This document shows, in pieces, positions 42,707-53,160 of a stretch of DNA of 64,000 bases (positions are counted from its first letter, which is position 1; every line of letters begins with the position of its first letter). The notes under the pieces were generated by a model, which was not told where the DNA came from, ran no database searches, and worked only from the letters and a program-made list of their open reading frames with translations. A program made the position numbers and the translations under genes. Source of the DNA: a candidate division Zixibacteria bacterium HGW-Zixibacteria-1 (GTDB lineage Bacteria; Zixibacteria; MSB-5A5; GN15; PGXB01); the NCBI GenBank assembly GCA_002838945.1, contig PGXB01000011.1:22012-86011 (forward strand), written 5' to 3'.

Positions 42707-44062
42707 ATGATAAAGACATTTAAAAATATATCCATCATTTGCGGCCTGATGCTCTCAATCTTCAGTGGATTAGTCCCCGAAGCATTCGCTTCGGAGATTG
42801 ATAAGGCCCTGGCCGAAGCGGGGCAAATTGAGCAAAGTTTTGATTCGGGAAAATCGGCATCTGATCTTTCAACGCTGGCCGATTACCTTGCCTTCGCCGA
42901 CGCCAACAGCCCCGCCATCAGGGCGGCCTTTTATAAATGGAAGGGAAATATCGAACAGATCGCGCAAATATCGCTGCCCGATCCCATGCTGATGCACAGC
43001 TTCAATCCCAAAAATTTCAATTCAGACGGCCGCATGCCGGAATATATGATTGGGGTCAGTCAGGGTTTCCCCTGGCCGGGGACGATCGGCAGCGGGAAGG
43101 ATGCGGCTTTTGAACGAGCGCGCGCGGAATTTCAGAAATTCCAGTCGGAAAGATATGCGCTCCATTATATGGTAAAAAAGGGTTTCTACGAATATTACCT
43201 GCTGAACCGCGAGATATCAATCGTCCGCGATAACATTTATTTAATTGAGAGCTGGGAAGCGGTTGCCCGCGCCGGGTATACATCGGCCGATAAACCACAA
43301 TCGGATCTTTTGATGGCCCAGGTCGAATTGGGCAAAATGAAAACCCGCCTGTCGTCTCTTGAAGATAAGATCAATCCTTACAAAGAATATCTGCGGTCAT
43401 TGGTCTATTTGCCGGATTCGATCAATATTGCAGCCCCGGATACAATCTCGGATGAGATTCTTGATATCGATGAAGGCCGCGTGAAGACTGTGATTCTGCA
43501 GGTTAATCCTGACTTGCAGTCAATGTCCTATATGACGGCCATGGAGAGAAACATGGTAAGGCAGGCGGCGAAAATGAACCTGCCCATGTTTAATGTCGGT
43601 CTGGATTATAAAAGTGCCGGGGCATCGATGAATCAGGATATGACGCAGGAGCCGCAGCATTCATGGATGGTTAATATCGGTATAAGCATTCCCATCTGGC
43701 TGGGTCGAAATAAGGCCCGGAACAATGAGGCCAAAGCTCGATTGATGGAGGCTGAGTACGGCCAACTCGATTTCAAGAGTAAACTCGGGGCGACAATCGA
43801 TCAAAAGCTTTTTGATCTGAGAGATGCGCGCCGTCAAATAGAGCTTTATCAAAGCGGCCTGATTGCGCTGGCGGAACAATCATTGAACACGGCCTATAAA
43901 TCATACCAGGCCGGGAGCCTCGAATTTATCAGCGTGATCGATGCCCAGCGGCAGCTTCTGGATTTCATCCTGGACCTGGAACAGGCCCGGGTCGATTATT
44001 CCACGACCAGAGCGGAATTAGAGATGCTGATGGGACAGGACATAGACAATTTTAGACTTTAA
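42707..44062 (+). CDS. TolC/CusC-family outer-membrane efflux protein
   Basis: 451 residues with a signal peptide (to about 28). Coiled helical and strand repeats of the outer membrane efflux family: PLPDPMLMHSF, GVSQGFPWPGTIGSGKD, WMVNIGISIPIWLGRNKARNNEAKARL and YQAGSLEFISVIDAQRQLLDFILDLEQ. It forms the outer-membrane channel of the tripartite pump encoded downstream. First gene of the operon, 18 bases from the next. Confidence 0.88.
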   Translation: MIKTFKNISIICGLMLSIFSGLVPEAFASEIDKALAEAGQIEQSFDSGKSASDLSTLADYLAFADANSPAIRAAFYKWKGNIEQIAQISLPDPMLMHSFNPKNFNSDGRMPEYMIGVSQGFPWPGTIGSGKDAAFERARAEFQKFQSERYALHYMVKKGFYEYYLLNREISIVRDNIYLIESWEAVARAGYTSADKPQSDLLMAQVELGKMKTRLSSLEDKINPYKEYLRSLVYLPDSINIAAPDTISDEILDIDEGRVKTVILQVNPDLQSMSYMTAMERNMVRQAAKMNLPMFNVGLDYKSAGASMNQDMTQEPQHSWMVNIGISIPIWLGRNKARNNEAKARLMEAEYGQLDFKSKLGATIDQKLFDLRDARRQIELYQSGLIALAEQSLNTAYKSYQAGSLEFISVIDAQRQLLDFILDLEQARVDYSTTRAELEMLMGQDIDNFRL

Positions 44063-44079
44063 CTATAAGGGGTAAAGAC

Positions 44080-44583
44080 ATGAGTAAAATCAAATCATTA
44101 TTGACAATTCTGGTTGTAATGCTGTTTGCAGTCTCGGCCTATGCGGCCGACGTGACCAAAAAGGCGGAACCCGAAAAGAAAGCGGAACTCCACAACCAAA
44201 CAAACTGCCCGGTTATGGGTGGGCCGATCGATTCCTCCGCATATACCGACATCCAGGGTCAGCGGGTTTACCATTGCTGCCCGATGTGTTCGGCAAAATT
44301 GAAAGCCGATCCCGATAAATATTTCAAGGAAGCGGCTGAGAAGGGGATACTCTTCGAAAATATCCAGACCACCTGTCCTGTCACGGGAGAACCGATCGAC
44401 AAAGCAGTCTTCACCGACTATGAGGGACGAAGAGTTTATTTTTGCTGCGAGAAGTGTATAGCCGAGTTTGCCAAAAAGCCGGGCGAATATCTGGATAAAC
44501 TCACTTTATCTGCCAAAACAGACAAAGTTGAAAAGGGACAGCAGGGAGAAGAACAGACCAAAGAAGGGCATATGAATCACTAA
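44080..44583 (+). CDS. Exported double YHS-like metal-binding protein
   Basis: 167 residues with a signal peptide (to about 23). Two copies of a YHS/TRASH-like cysteine module: NCPVMGGPIDSSAYTDIQGQRVYHCCPMCSAKL and TCPVTGEPIDKAVFTDYEGRRVYFCCEKC (given here in overlapping short parts). Each has Cys-x-x-Met/Thr-x-G and Cys-Cys-x-x-Cys, suited to bind copper, zinc or similar ions in the periplasm. The His-rich end (GHMNH) adds ligands. Between the channel and adaptor genes, it probably hands metal to the pump; Cus-type systems use CusF for this, so it may be a functional substitute. Confidence 0.82.
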   Translation: MSKIKSLLTILVVMLFAVSAYAADVTKKAEPEKKAELHNQTNCPVMGGPIDSSAYTDIQGQRVYHCCPMCSAKLKADPDKYFKEAAEKGILFENIQTTCPVTGEPIDKAVFTDYEGRRVYFCCEKCIAEFAKKPGEYLDKLTLSAKTDKVEKGQQGEEQTKEGHMNH

Positions 44584-44619
44584 TTGATTCATGATAATAA
44601 AAAGGAAGAGAGAATAGCC

Positions 44620-46497
44620 ATGAATGAAAGCAAGATGACAAATAAAAAATGGTTTTCGTTTATCCCAATCAATGGGCCGGGAATCGTTACACTCATTGTC
44701 CTGCTTATCCTGGCATTCTCTCTTGGGGTTTTGATAACAGGCAATGGAAAAGATTCGGCCGACGATAAGGCCGCGGTTCATGAAGATGCAAACCAAACAG
44801 ACACGTCGGCAACATTATGGACATGCTCGATGCATCCGCAAATCAGGCTGCCGGGTCAGGGTAAATGCCCGATCTGTTTCATGGATTTGATACCGTTAAG
44901 AAAAGACCGCGGTGAAGAACTTGGCCCGAGGCAGTTAAAAATGTCGGCCGAATCAATTAAACTGGCGGGAATACAGACGGCACCGGTGATTAAAGGAAGC
45001 GCTACGGCGGAAATCAGGCTGGTCGGAAAAATCACGTATGATGAAACAAGGCTGGCCCGGATCACTTCATGGGTGCCGGGACGGCTGGAGCGATTATTTG
45101 TCGATTACACCGGACAAAAAGTTAAGAAGGGCGATCCGCTGGTCGAAATATATTCACCGCAACTCATCAGCGCCCAGGAAGAATTTATCCAGTCGGTAAA
45201 GACGCTCAAGAAGATAAACGACAGCCGTTCGGTGCTCCACTCGACAGTGCAGGCAACGATTGATGCGGCTCGGGATAAATTAAGACTATTTGGTCTCAAT
45301 GACGAGCAAATCGGCCATCTTGAAAATAGCGGGGAGACGTCCGATACCATGATGATTTATTCACCTTCGACCGGTATCGTGGTCGGCCTTGAGGCCCGCC
45401 AGGGCAACTATGTGGAAACCGGAACGGTGCTTTATCAGATCGCCGACCTGTCGACCGTCTGGGCCATTTTCGACGCCTATGAAAGCGATCTTCCCTGGTT
45501 GCAAACCGGACAGTCGGTCGGATTTATATCGACGGCGTTTCCCGGAGAAAAATTTATGGGCAAAATCGACTTCATCGATCCTGTCCTTGACAATATGTCA
45601 CGCACAGTCAGAGTGCGTGCTTCGGTCGATAACCGCAAAGGATTATTGAAACCCGATATCTTCGTCAGCGGAACGGTGAAATCGTCATCAGTAATGACCA
45701 ATAAAGAGGCCCTTCTCATTCCGGAGACGGCGCCGCTTATCACCGGCACACGGGCAATCGTTTATGTTCGACTGACCGAAAATGAGGAGCCGATTTATGA
45801 AGGCCGGGAAGTGGAATTGGGGGCAAGGGCCGGGAATTATTATGTGGTTAAGTCGGGCCTGGCCGAAGGTGAAATGGTCGTCACCAACGGGGCTTTCAAA
45901 ATTGACAGTGAATTGCAGCTTCAGGCCAAACCGAGTATGATGAGCCCGGAAGGCGGCGTCGCAATGTCGGGACATGATCATGGGCAGACCGGTAAAGCGA
46001 TGCCCGGCGGTCAAATGGAAAGAAGTAAAGAAGCCCTGGACAGTCTGACACCATTGTACAACGCTTATTTCGAAATTCAGATGGGCCTGGCCGCTGATGA
46101 TCTGCCGAAAACAACGGCCGCTTATAAAAAGCTTATCGATATTACAAACGGCGTCGACATGTCGCTCTTCAAAGGAGAGGACCATAAGCGCTGGATGGAA
46201 TACTCGAAGGACATTATTGATTATGGTAATAAGGGAGTTAAGGCCGGTGATTTGAATGTCTCCAGAGATGCTTTCTATTACTTATCGAAAGTCATGGTCA
46301 AGATGCAACAAACCATGGGACATGGCGACAACCGGAATTACTACCTGACTTATTGCCCGATGGCGCGAAATAACGAAGGCGCCTTCTGGCTTCAGACGGT
46401 GGATACTGTTTACAATTCATTTTATGGAGCGTCAATGCTTCGCTGCGGCGAGATTCGCGATCATTATCCTGCGATAAAAGAAGACGGCAATAAATAA
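44620..46497 (+). CDS. CusB-type RND adaptor with metal-binding and DUF3347 domains
   Basis: 625 residues from the ATG at 44620 (AAGGAAGAGAG upstream). One membrane helix (about 18-42), then a heavy-metal binding domain with WTCSMHPQIRLPGQGKCPICFMDL (short parts: CSMHP, CPIC), lipoyl/hairpin adaptor core (VPGRLERLFVDYTGQKV, IYSPSTGIVVGLE, GTVLYQIADLSTVWA, QSVGFISTAFPGE), and a C-terminal four-helix domain (about 500-620) of the DUF3347 type (LTPLYNAYFEIQMGLA; LTYCPMARNNEGAFWLQ). The Met, Cys and His residues point to monovalent copper or silver. Its stop overlaps the pump start as TAATG. Confidence 0.9.
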   Translation: MNESKMTNKKWFSFIPINGPGIVTLIVLLILAFSLGVLITGNGKDSADDKAAVHEDANQTDTSATLWTCSMHPQIRLPGQGKCPICFMDLIPLRKDRGEELGPRQLKMSAESIKLAGIQTAPVIKGSATAEIRLVGKITYDETRLARITSWVPGRLERLFVDYTGQKVKKGDPLVEIYSPQLISAQEEFIQSVKTLKKINDSRSVLHSTVQATIDAARDKLRLFGLNDEQIGHLENSGETSDTMMIYSPSTGIVVGLEARQGNYVETGTVLYQIADLSTVWAIFDAYESDLPWLQTGQSVGFISTAFPGEKFMGKIDFIDPVLDNMSRTVRVRASVDNRKGLLKPDIFVSGTVKSSSVMTNKEALLIPETAPLITGTRAIVYVRLTENEEPIYEGREVELGARAGNYYVVKSGLAEGEMVVTNGAFKIDSELQLQAKPSMMSPEGGVAMSGHDHGQTGKAMPGGQMERSKEALDSLTPLYNAYFEIQMGLAADDLPKTTAAYKKLIDITNGVDMSLFKGEDHKRWMEYSKDIIDYGNKGVKAGDLNVSRDAFYYLSKVMVKMQQTMGHGDNRNYYLTYCPMARNNEGAFWLQTVDTVYNSFYGASMLRCGEIRDHYPAIKEDGNK

Positions 46498-49400
46498 TGA
46501 GTACAGACAGAGATTACAATGAGTATCATAAGATGTCGATGCTCGACAGGTATATAAAGTATTGTCTCGACAACAAGCTGGTTGTTTTCCTGCTCGTTCT
46601 ATCATTCATAACCTGGGGAATTATCGTCGCACCGTTCGACTGGCAGGTCAATATTCTTCCGAGAAGCCCGGTGCCGGTTGATGCCATCCCTGATATCGGT
46701 GAAAATCAGCAGATAGTTTTTACCGAATGGCCGGGGCGTTCGCCGCAGGATATCGAGGACCAGATCACCTACCCGCTGACATCATCATTGCTGGGTATTA
46801 CCGGTGTGAAGACAATTCGCAGTTTTTCCTATTTCGGCTTTTCGACGATCTATTTGATATTCGACGAGAATGTTGAATTCTACTGGTCACGGTCGAGACT
46901 GCTGGAGAAACTTAATTCGCTTCCGCCGGGGCTTCTTCCGGGCGACGTTAGCCCTGTTCTTGGCCCTGACGCCACGGCACTCGGCCAGATATTCTGGTAT
47001 ACTCTCGAAGGCCGTGATGAAAAGGGAAGGCCGACCGGCGGCTGGGACCTGCATGAACTCCGGTCGATTCAGGATTGGACCGTCAAATACGCCCTCCAGG
47101 CGGCCTCGGGTGTGGCCGAAGTGGCCTCGGTCGGTGGTTATGAAAAAGAATATCAGGTCGATGTCAATCCGGATGCAATGCGTTCATTCGGAATCGGCTT
47201 GATGGATATTCAGGAAGCGATAAAGAAATCCAATGTCGATGTCGGCGCCGGCACTTTCGAAATTAATAAAGTCGAGTATGTTATTCGCGGAATCGGAACC
47301 ATTGAAAAGATATCCGACATCGAGAATATTGCGGTCGGTCAGCGAAACCATGTTCCGATTTTAATCAAGGATATTGCAAACGTCAGTTTCGGCCCGGCCA
47401 TGCGGCGCGGCGTTTTGGATAAGGGCGGCGCCGAAGTGGTTGGCGGCGTGGTCGTAGTGCGTCATGGCGGAAACCCACTCACTACGATTAAAAATGTTAA
47501 GGCAAAAATCGAGGAAATTGCGCCGGGCCTGCCCCGTAAGACCCTGCCCGATGGGACCGTTTCGCAGGTTGCCATCGTTCCCTTTTATGACCGGACGGGT
47601 TTGATATATGAGACCCTGGGGACGTTGAATACCGCCCTGGTGGATGAAATTCTGGTGACTATAATTATCGTTATAATGATGGTTATGCATCTGAGAAGCT
47701 CCCTGCTGATTTCCGCAATGCTTCCCCTGACCGTACTTCTGGTATTTATTGCCATGAAGTTGTTCAAGGTGGATGCCAATGTCGTGGCGCTCTCCGGAAT
47801 TGCCATAGCCATCGGGACAATTGTCGATATGGGTGTGGTGGTCATGGAAAATATATTGCGGAATCTGGATGAGGCCCCGCCCGGAGCAGATCGCAAAAAA
47901 GTCATTTTCAAGGCTGTCTCCGAGGTGGGCAGTGCCGTCATTACATCCATTTCCACGACGATAGTCTCGTTTCTTCCCGTTTTCACAATGTTCGGGCCCG
48001 AGGGTAAACTATTCAAGCCGCTCGCCTTTACCAAGACTTTCGCCCTGCTGGCTTCAGTGATAATCGCGTTGACGATTCTGCCGCCTTTGGCGCATATCGT
48101 CCTGACCAAGGGAAAGAAACTCAAAGGATCGAATATTCTGTGGATCGCGGGTCTGATATTTCTTGGAATTGCGGTAATATTATGGTCATTTGTCTGGACG
48201 GGAATCATAATAATAGCCGCGGGCTTCTTTTTGATTTTCCGCCGACATTTCCCGGAAAAATATCGTTTAAAATCGCCTGTGATAATAAACTATATTGCGG
48301 TAGCCATCGCCGGCGGACTTCTGGCATATCATTGGCTGCCACTCGGTATCCAAAAAGGATTCATTTTAAGTTTTGTTTTTATAGTTTTGCTTCTTGGTGT
48401 GATTCTATTCGGATTCTATCTGCTCTACAAAAATTATGAAAGAATTCTTCGCTGGGCATTGGCAAATAAGATTAAATTTCTGGTAATGCCGCTGGTCTTG
48501 GTTTTATTTGGTTTATCAGTATGGCTTGGTTTTGATCACATTTTCGGCTTTATGCCCGACTGGGTCCGTTCCAACCGAATCTACACCACCGTCAACCACG
48601 TCGTCCCAGGCTTGGGCAAGGAATTTATGCCTGATCTCGATGAAGGTTCATACCTTTATATGCCGACAACGATGCCGCATGCTTCACTGGGTGAAGTCCT
48701 TGATGTTTTACAGTTTCAGGACAAAGCCTTCAGTAATATTCCGGAAATTGAATCTGTGGTCGGCAAGCTGGGCAGGGCGGACAGTCCGCTTGATCCGGCG
48801 CCGATGTCGATGATAGAAACGATCATCAACTATAAGTCCGAGTACAGGACCGATCGCGACGGGCATATCCTGCAATTCAAGTATGACAGTAAATCCGGGC
48901 AATTCGCCCGCGATGAAAACGGGGAACTGGTCCCGGATGAAAACGGACGGCCCTTCCGCCAATGGCGCGATCATATCAAATCACCCGATGATATTTGGGA
49001 AGAAATCCTCAAAGCGGGGCAAGTGCCCGGAGCCACCTCGGCGCCGAAGCTGCAGCCGATTGCCGCTCGTATTGTGATGCTGCAATCCGGCATGAGGGCG
49101 CCGATGGGCATCAAAGTGAAAGGACCCGATCTTGAGACAATCGAGAAGGTCGGCATTGAAATCGAAAGCTACCTGAAAGAGCTTCCCATGATCGAACCGG
49201 CTACGGTTATCGCCGATCGTATTATAGGTAAACCGTACTTCGAAATTGAGATTGACCGTCGGGCAATTGCCCGCTACGGAATCTCCATCCAAGCTGTTCA
49301 GGATGTTATAGAGACCGCCATTGGCGGCATGCCCATAACCATGACAATCGAGGGACGTGAGAGATATGCCGTCCGGGTGCGTTATCCCAGAGAACTACGG

Positions 49401-50270
49401 AACAGTCTCGAATCTCTTGCAAAGGTTCTTGTTACATCACCGGATGGCATGTCTATCCCGCTGACTGAGCTGGCCGAAATTAACTATGTTCGCGGACCGA
49501 TGGTTATCAAATCGGAAGATACTTTTCCGGTCGGCTATGTCGTATTCGACAAAAAGTCCGACTATGCCGAGGTGGATGTGGTCGAGCAGGCCGGCAAATA
49601 TTTAAAGGATAAAATATCATCGGGCGAATTTCAAATTCCGGCCGGCGTCAGTTATTCCTTTGCCGGCAGTTATGAGAATCAGGTTCGTTCGGAGAGAACG
49701 CTTCGCCTGATTCTTCCGTTGGCATTATTTATAATATTCATGATTCTTTATTTTCAGTTCAAATCGGTTCCGGTTTCGCTTGTGATCTTTTCGGGAATAT
49801 TTGTGGCCTGGGCGGGGGGATTTATCATGATCTGGCTTTACGGGCAGAGTTGGTTTATGAATTTCAGCCTGTTTGGTGTTGATATGCGAAATCTCTTCCA
49901 GATGCATCAGTACAATCTGTCAGTGGCGGTGTGGGTGGGCTTTCTGGCTCTGTTTGGGGTGGCCAGCGATGATGGCGTAATTATATCGACATACATTCAG
50001 CAGGTTTTCAAAAAAGAGAAGCCGAAAACTGTTGCAGAAATTCGAGAAGCAGTCGTCATAGCCGGGAAGAGGCGTGTCCGTCCGGCCCTGATGACAGCAT
50101 CGACAACCATTCTCGCTTTGATTCCGGTGCTGACCTCGACCGGCAAGGGTTCCGATATCATGGTACCAATGGCAATACCTTCGTTTGGCGGGATGACCCT
50201 GGTTCTTATCACCATATTTGTGGTCCCGGTTCTTCAAAGCTGGCTGGCCGAGAGAAAAGCCGAGATTTAG
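46497..50270 (+). CDS. CusA-type heavy-metal RND efflux pump
   Basis: 1257 residues. An RND proton antiporter of the HME family that exports Cu+/Ag+ (or other metals) across both membranes with the adaptor and channel. Motifs: VDAIPDIGENQQIVFTEWPG, GRSPQDIEDQITYPLTSSL, the TM4 acid in GTIVDMGVVVMENI, YTTVNHVVPGLGKEFMPDLDEGS in the periplasmic part and VRPALMTASTTILALIPVL near the end. It is about 200 residues longer than E. coli CusA: residues about 545-665 carry roughly five added hydrophobic segments between TM6 and TM7 plus an acidic insert near 785-820. Extra helices of this kind are known in some FCB pumps but their role is not. Confidence 0.92.
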   Translation: MSTDRDYNEYHKMSMLDRYIKYCLDNKLVVFLLVLSFITWGIIVAPFDWQVNILPRSPVPVDAIPDIGENQQIVFTEWPGRSPQDIEDQITYPLTSSLLGITGVKTIRSFSYFGFSTIYLIFDENVEFYWSRSRLLEKLNSLPPGLLPGDVSPVLGPDATALGQIFWYTLEGRDEKGRPTGGWDLHELRSIQDWTVKYALQAASGVAEVASVGGYEKEYQVDVNPDAMRSFGIGLMDIQEAIKKSNVDVGAGTFEINKVEYVIRGIGTIEKISDIENIAVGQRNHVPILIKDIANVSFGPAMRRGVLDKGGAEVVGGVVVVRHGGNPLTTIKNVKAKIEEIAPGLPRKTLPDGTVSQVAIVPFYDRTGLIYETLGTLNTALVDEILVTIIIVIMMVMHLRSSLLISAMLPLTVLLVFIAMKLFKVDANVVALSGIAIAIGTIVDMGVVVMENILRNLDEAPPGADRKKVIFKAVSEVGSAVITSISTTIVSFLPVFTMFGPEGKLFKPLAFTKTFALLASVIIALTILPPLAHIVLTKGKKLKGSNILWIAGLIFLGIAVILWSFVWTGIIIIAAGFFLIFRRHFPEKYRLKSPVIINYIAVAIAGGLLAYHWLPLGIQKGFILSFVFIVLLLGVILFGFYLLYKNYERILRWALANKIKFLVMPLVLVLFGLSVWLGFDHIFGFMPDWVRSNRIYTTVNHVVPGLGKEFMPDLDEGSYLYMPTTMPHASLGEVLDVLQFQDKAFSNIPEIESVVGKLGRADSPLDPAPMSMIETIINYKSEYRTDRDGHILQFKYDSKSGQFARDENGELVPDENGRPFRQWRDHIKSPDDIWEEILKAGQVPGATSAPKLQPIAARIVMLQSGMRAPMGIKVKGPDLETIEKVGIEIESYLKELPMIEPATVIADRIIGKPYFEIEIDRRAIARYGISIQAVQDVIETAIGGMPITMTIEGRERYAVRVRYPRELRNSLESLAKVLVTSPDGMSIPLTELAEINYVRGPMVIKSEDTFPVGYVVFDKKSDYAEVDVVEQAGKYLKDKISSGEFQIPAGVSYSFAGSYENQVRSERTLRLILPLALFIIFMILYFQFKSVPVSLVIFSGIFVAWAGGFIMIWLYGQSWFMNFSLFGVDMRNLFQMHQYNLSVAVWVGFLALFGVASDDGVIISTYIQQVFKKEKPKTVAEIREAVVIAGKRRVRPALMTASTTILALIPVLTSTGKGSDIMVPMAIPSFGGMTLVLITIFVVPVLQSWLAERKAEI

Positions 50271-50300
50271 GTTGAAACGGAGGCATCGGATTTCCCGCGG

Positions 50301-53000
50301 TTATTTCAGATTCCCGGTCAATCCCTTCTCGACATCGACCGTTGCATCCTGTTCATTATAGGTCACGTCGAATCCCAATTTTTGAAAGACGGCTATCATG
50401 GGGCGGTTATCGGTCGTGGTCTGGGCCACGATTTTTTTCAATTTCCATTTACGGGCGACTTCCATACAGTACTCGGTCAGTTTTTTGCCAAGTTCTTTTT
50501 TCTGCCAGGCATCGGTAATCAGGATGGCATATTCAACCGTCTCATGCTCAGGATCGGCGATTAATCTGCCGACGCCGATCAATTTTCGAACACCTTCTTC
50601 CAGAATTTCCGCCACGATGGCGATTTCGCGGTCATAATCAATGTAACAGTACCTTATGGCCACATCATGCGAAGCCCACTGGAAAAAATACCTGAATCGG
50701 GAATAAATTGTTTCCTTCGAACAGCTCGCCAGCATATCCATCCACTGCGGTTCATCTTCAGGCTTAATGGGCCGCAGGGTAACTTTGGTGCCATCCGGCA
50801 ATTCAATCACTTTGGTATATTTCTCCGGATACGGTCTCAGGACAAGATGCGCATATTGCTCGGTTTTCTTTCCGACAAGATCCCGGTCGATTATGACGCG
50901 AGCATCGAGAGCGATGACATCATCCGGCGTGACCAATAAGGGATTGATGTCGAGCTCTTTGATTTCCGGATAATCGGCGGCGAGATACGATAAACGCACA
51001 AGAACCTCAATCAACTTATCAATATTTATCGGGGGACGCCCACGGTATCCCTGCAGCAAAGGCCAAATCTTTAGCGACTTCAGCATGCGTCTGGCAAGCC
51101 GCTCATTGAGTGGAGGAAACCCCAAAGTTCTCTCGCCCAATAATTCGGCGCTGATTCCACCCATCCCGACCAGCATGATGGTTCCGAAAACCGGATCGGC
51201 CTTGATGCCGGCGATCAACTCGATGCCGTTTTTTGAATCGATCATCGGTTGCACGGTTACGCCGCTTATTATGGCATCGGGCTGTTTTTCTTTTGCCGAG
51301 GCATTGATTCTTCGATAGGCCGAGCGCACCATGTCCTCGTTTTCAAGATTGACAGCGACACCGCCGACATCGCTCTTGTGCGTAATATCAGGCGAATTTA
51401 TTTTAAGCACGACCGGAAATCCCAGACTCCCGGCAATTGCAGCCGCTTCATCTTCCGATCCGGCCGGATGCGGTTTGGCGGTTTTGATGCCATAGGTCTC
51501 CACCAGGGCCTTTGAGGATTCCTCGGAAAGAATTTCTCCCTTTGAGAATTCCCGGGCAATAAACTCCTCGCGATTTTTCTCACGATCCAGTCCAAACCGC
51601 AGCGGGATCTCTTTGGGCGTTTCATACAGAGCCTCAAGGTTTCGGGCATAGGCAACCAGGGTCATAAAGGCTCGGACCGCCTGCTCGGGTGTCCGGTAAG
51701 CAGGCACGCCGCTATCTATAAGTATTTTAATTCCTTCGTTCATGCTCTGGCCGCCCAGCCAGGCCGCCAGAATAGGTTTTGAAGTTGTCTCGGCCAGACT
51801 TCCAATCACTTTCGCAGCGGCGGTCGGGTTGGTCATCGCCTGAGGCGTCAGTATAACCAGCATGGCATTAACATCGGGGTCATCGATGACAATCCGGGCC
51901 GCCTTCTCGAGTCGCCTGGAATTGGCGTCACCGAGCACATCGACCGGATTGCCGTACGACCACGACGGGGGGAGGCAGGCATCCAGTTTGGCCAGTGTTT
52001 CGTCCGATAGCTTCGCCAGCGTTCCATTGGAGGCAATCAGGGCATCGGTGGCCATGACCCCCGGCCCGCCGGCGTTGGTAATGATGCCCAAATGGGCGCC
52101 GCGCGGCATCTTTTTGCGGCCGATCAATCCGGCACAATCGAAAATTTCTCCGATATCATAAACCCGGGCGATACCAACCCGCTGGAAGGCGGCATCATAG
52201 ACATTGTCCTCGGAGGCCATCGCGCCGGTATGTGAAGCGGCCACTTTGGCCGATTCCGGGAATCGACCCGCTTTATAAGCAAGAATCGGCTTCGACCTAG
52301 CAAAAGCACGGGCAGCCGTCATAAATCTCCGGGCGCGTGATATCGATTCGATGTACAGCAGGATTGATTCAGTATTTTCATCCTCGCCGAAATAATCGAT
52401 CAAGTCGCCGAAATTTACATCAATGCTGTTGCCAATTGAAACGAAATTGGAAAAACCGATTTTTTCCTCGATGGCCCAGTCGAGGACCGATGTGCACAGG
52501 GCGCCTGATTGAGATATAAAGGCAATATGACCGGCTTTGGGCATACCGGCCGCAAAACTGACATTCAAATTCAGCCGCGGCACGATGATGCCGAGGCAAT
52601 TGGGTCCGACAATCCTCATACCGTCGAATCGTGCCGCTTCTAATTTAATCTGATCTTCAAGGGCCCGCCCGGCATCGCCGGTTTCTTTAAAACCGGCCGA
52701 CATAATAATCAAACCCAGAATCCCGGCTTCGCCGCATTGTCTGACAAGCTCGGGGACTCCGGCCGCCGGGGAACATACGACGGCCAGATCGGGTGTTCTC
52801 GGAAGACTCTTGACATCCGGGTAACATTGAATTCCCAGGACAGCTTCGCTGTCGGGATTGACGGGATAGACCACACCACGGAAGCCGCCGCCGACCAGAT
52901 TGCCCAGCACCTTGCCGCCGACACTATTGGGATTAATGGTGACGCCGATCAGGGCGATTCTTTTAGGATTAAAAATCCGGTCCAATGTATGTACAGCCAT
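50301..53000 (-). CDS. ADP-forming acyl-CoA synthetase fused to GNAT
   Basis: 899 residues. Alpha part (1-460): CoA-binding domain RIALIGVTINPNSVGGKV, ligase part with KPILAYKAGRFPESAKVAASHTGA, whose His257 is the phosphohistidine of ADP-forming acetyl-CoA synthetases. Beta part (480-700): ATP-grasp with SPDITHKSDVGGVAVNLE. GNAT domain (about 745-890): VGRLIADPEHETVEYAILI, PMIAVFQKLGFDV. The order matches Pat/PatZ protein acetyltransferases, but those have usually lost the active histidine. So this one may both make acetyl-CoA (ATP yield) and acetylate proteins. The ATG has AGGTGAG upstream. Confidence 0.88.
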   Translation of the reverse strand: MAVHTLDRIFNPKRIALIGVTINPNSVGGKVLGNLVGGGFRGVVYPVNPDSEAVLGIQCYPDVKSLPRTPDLAVVCSPAAGVPELVRQCGEAGILGLIIMSAGFKETGDAGRALEDQIKLEAARFDGMRIVGPNCLGIIVPRLNLNVSFAAGMPKAGHIAFISQSGALCTSVLDWAIEEKIGFSNFVSIGNSIDVNFGDLIDYFGEDENTESILLYIESISRARRFMTAARAFARSKPILAYKAGRFPESAKVAASHTGAMASEDNVYDAAFQRVGIARVYDIGEIFDCAGLIGRKKMPRGAHLGIITNAGGPGVMATDALIASNGTLAKLSDETLAKLDACLPPSWSYGNPVDVLGDANSRRLEKAARIVIDDPDVNAMLVILTPQAMTNPTAAAKVIGSLAETTSKPILAAWLGGQSMNEGIKILIDSGVPAYRTPEQAVRAFMTLVAYARNLEALYETPKEIPLRFGLDREKNREEFIAREFSKGEILSEESSKALVETYGIKTAKPHPAGSEDEAAAIAGSLGFPVVLKINSPDITHKSDVGGVAVNLENEDMVRSAYRRINASAKEKQPDAIISGVTVQPMIDSKNGIELIAGIKADPVFGTIMLVGMGGISAELLGERTLGFPPLNERLARRMLKSLKIWPLLQGYRGRPPINIDKLIEVLVRLSYLAADYPEIKELDINPLLVTPDDVIALDARVIIDRDLVGKKTEQYAHLVLRPYPEKYTKVIELPDGTKVTLRPIKPEDEPQWMDMLASCSKETIYSRFRYFFQWASHDVAIRYCYIDYDREIAIVAEILEEGVRKLIGVGRLIADPEHETVEYAILITDAWQKKELGKKLTEYCMEVARKWKLKKIVAQTTTDNRPMIAVFQKLGFDVTYNEQDATVDVEKGLTGNLK

Positions 53001-53160
53001 TTTCGCTCACCTGTAACTAAATAATAAGGTCCATATATTTCATGGAACAAATTATAACCAAAATCCACAAACAAACAAGAGGGAAAATGGGGAAGATAGT
53101 AATTAGATGAAAGCAGGGCAAAGTCGCCTGCTAATGGCATCGATAAATGCAATTGAGATC

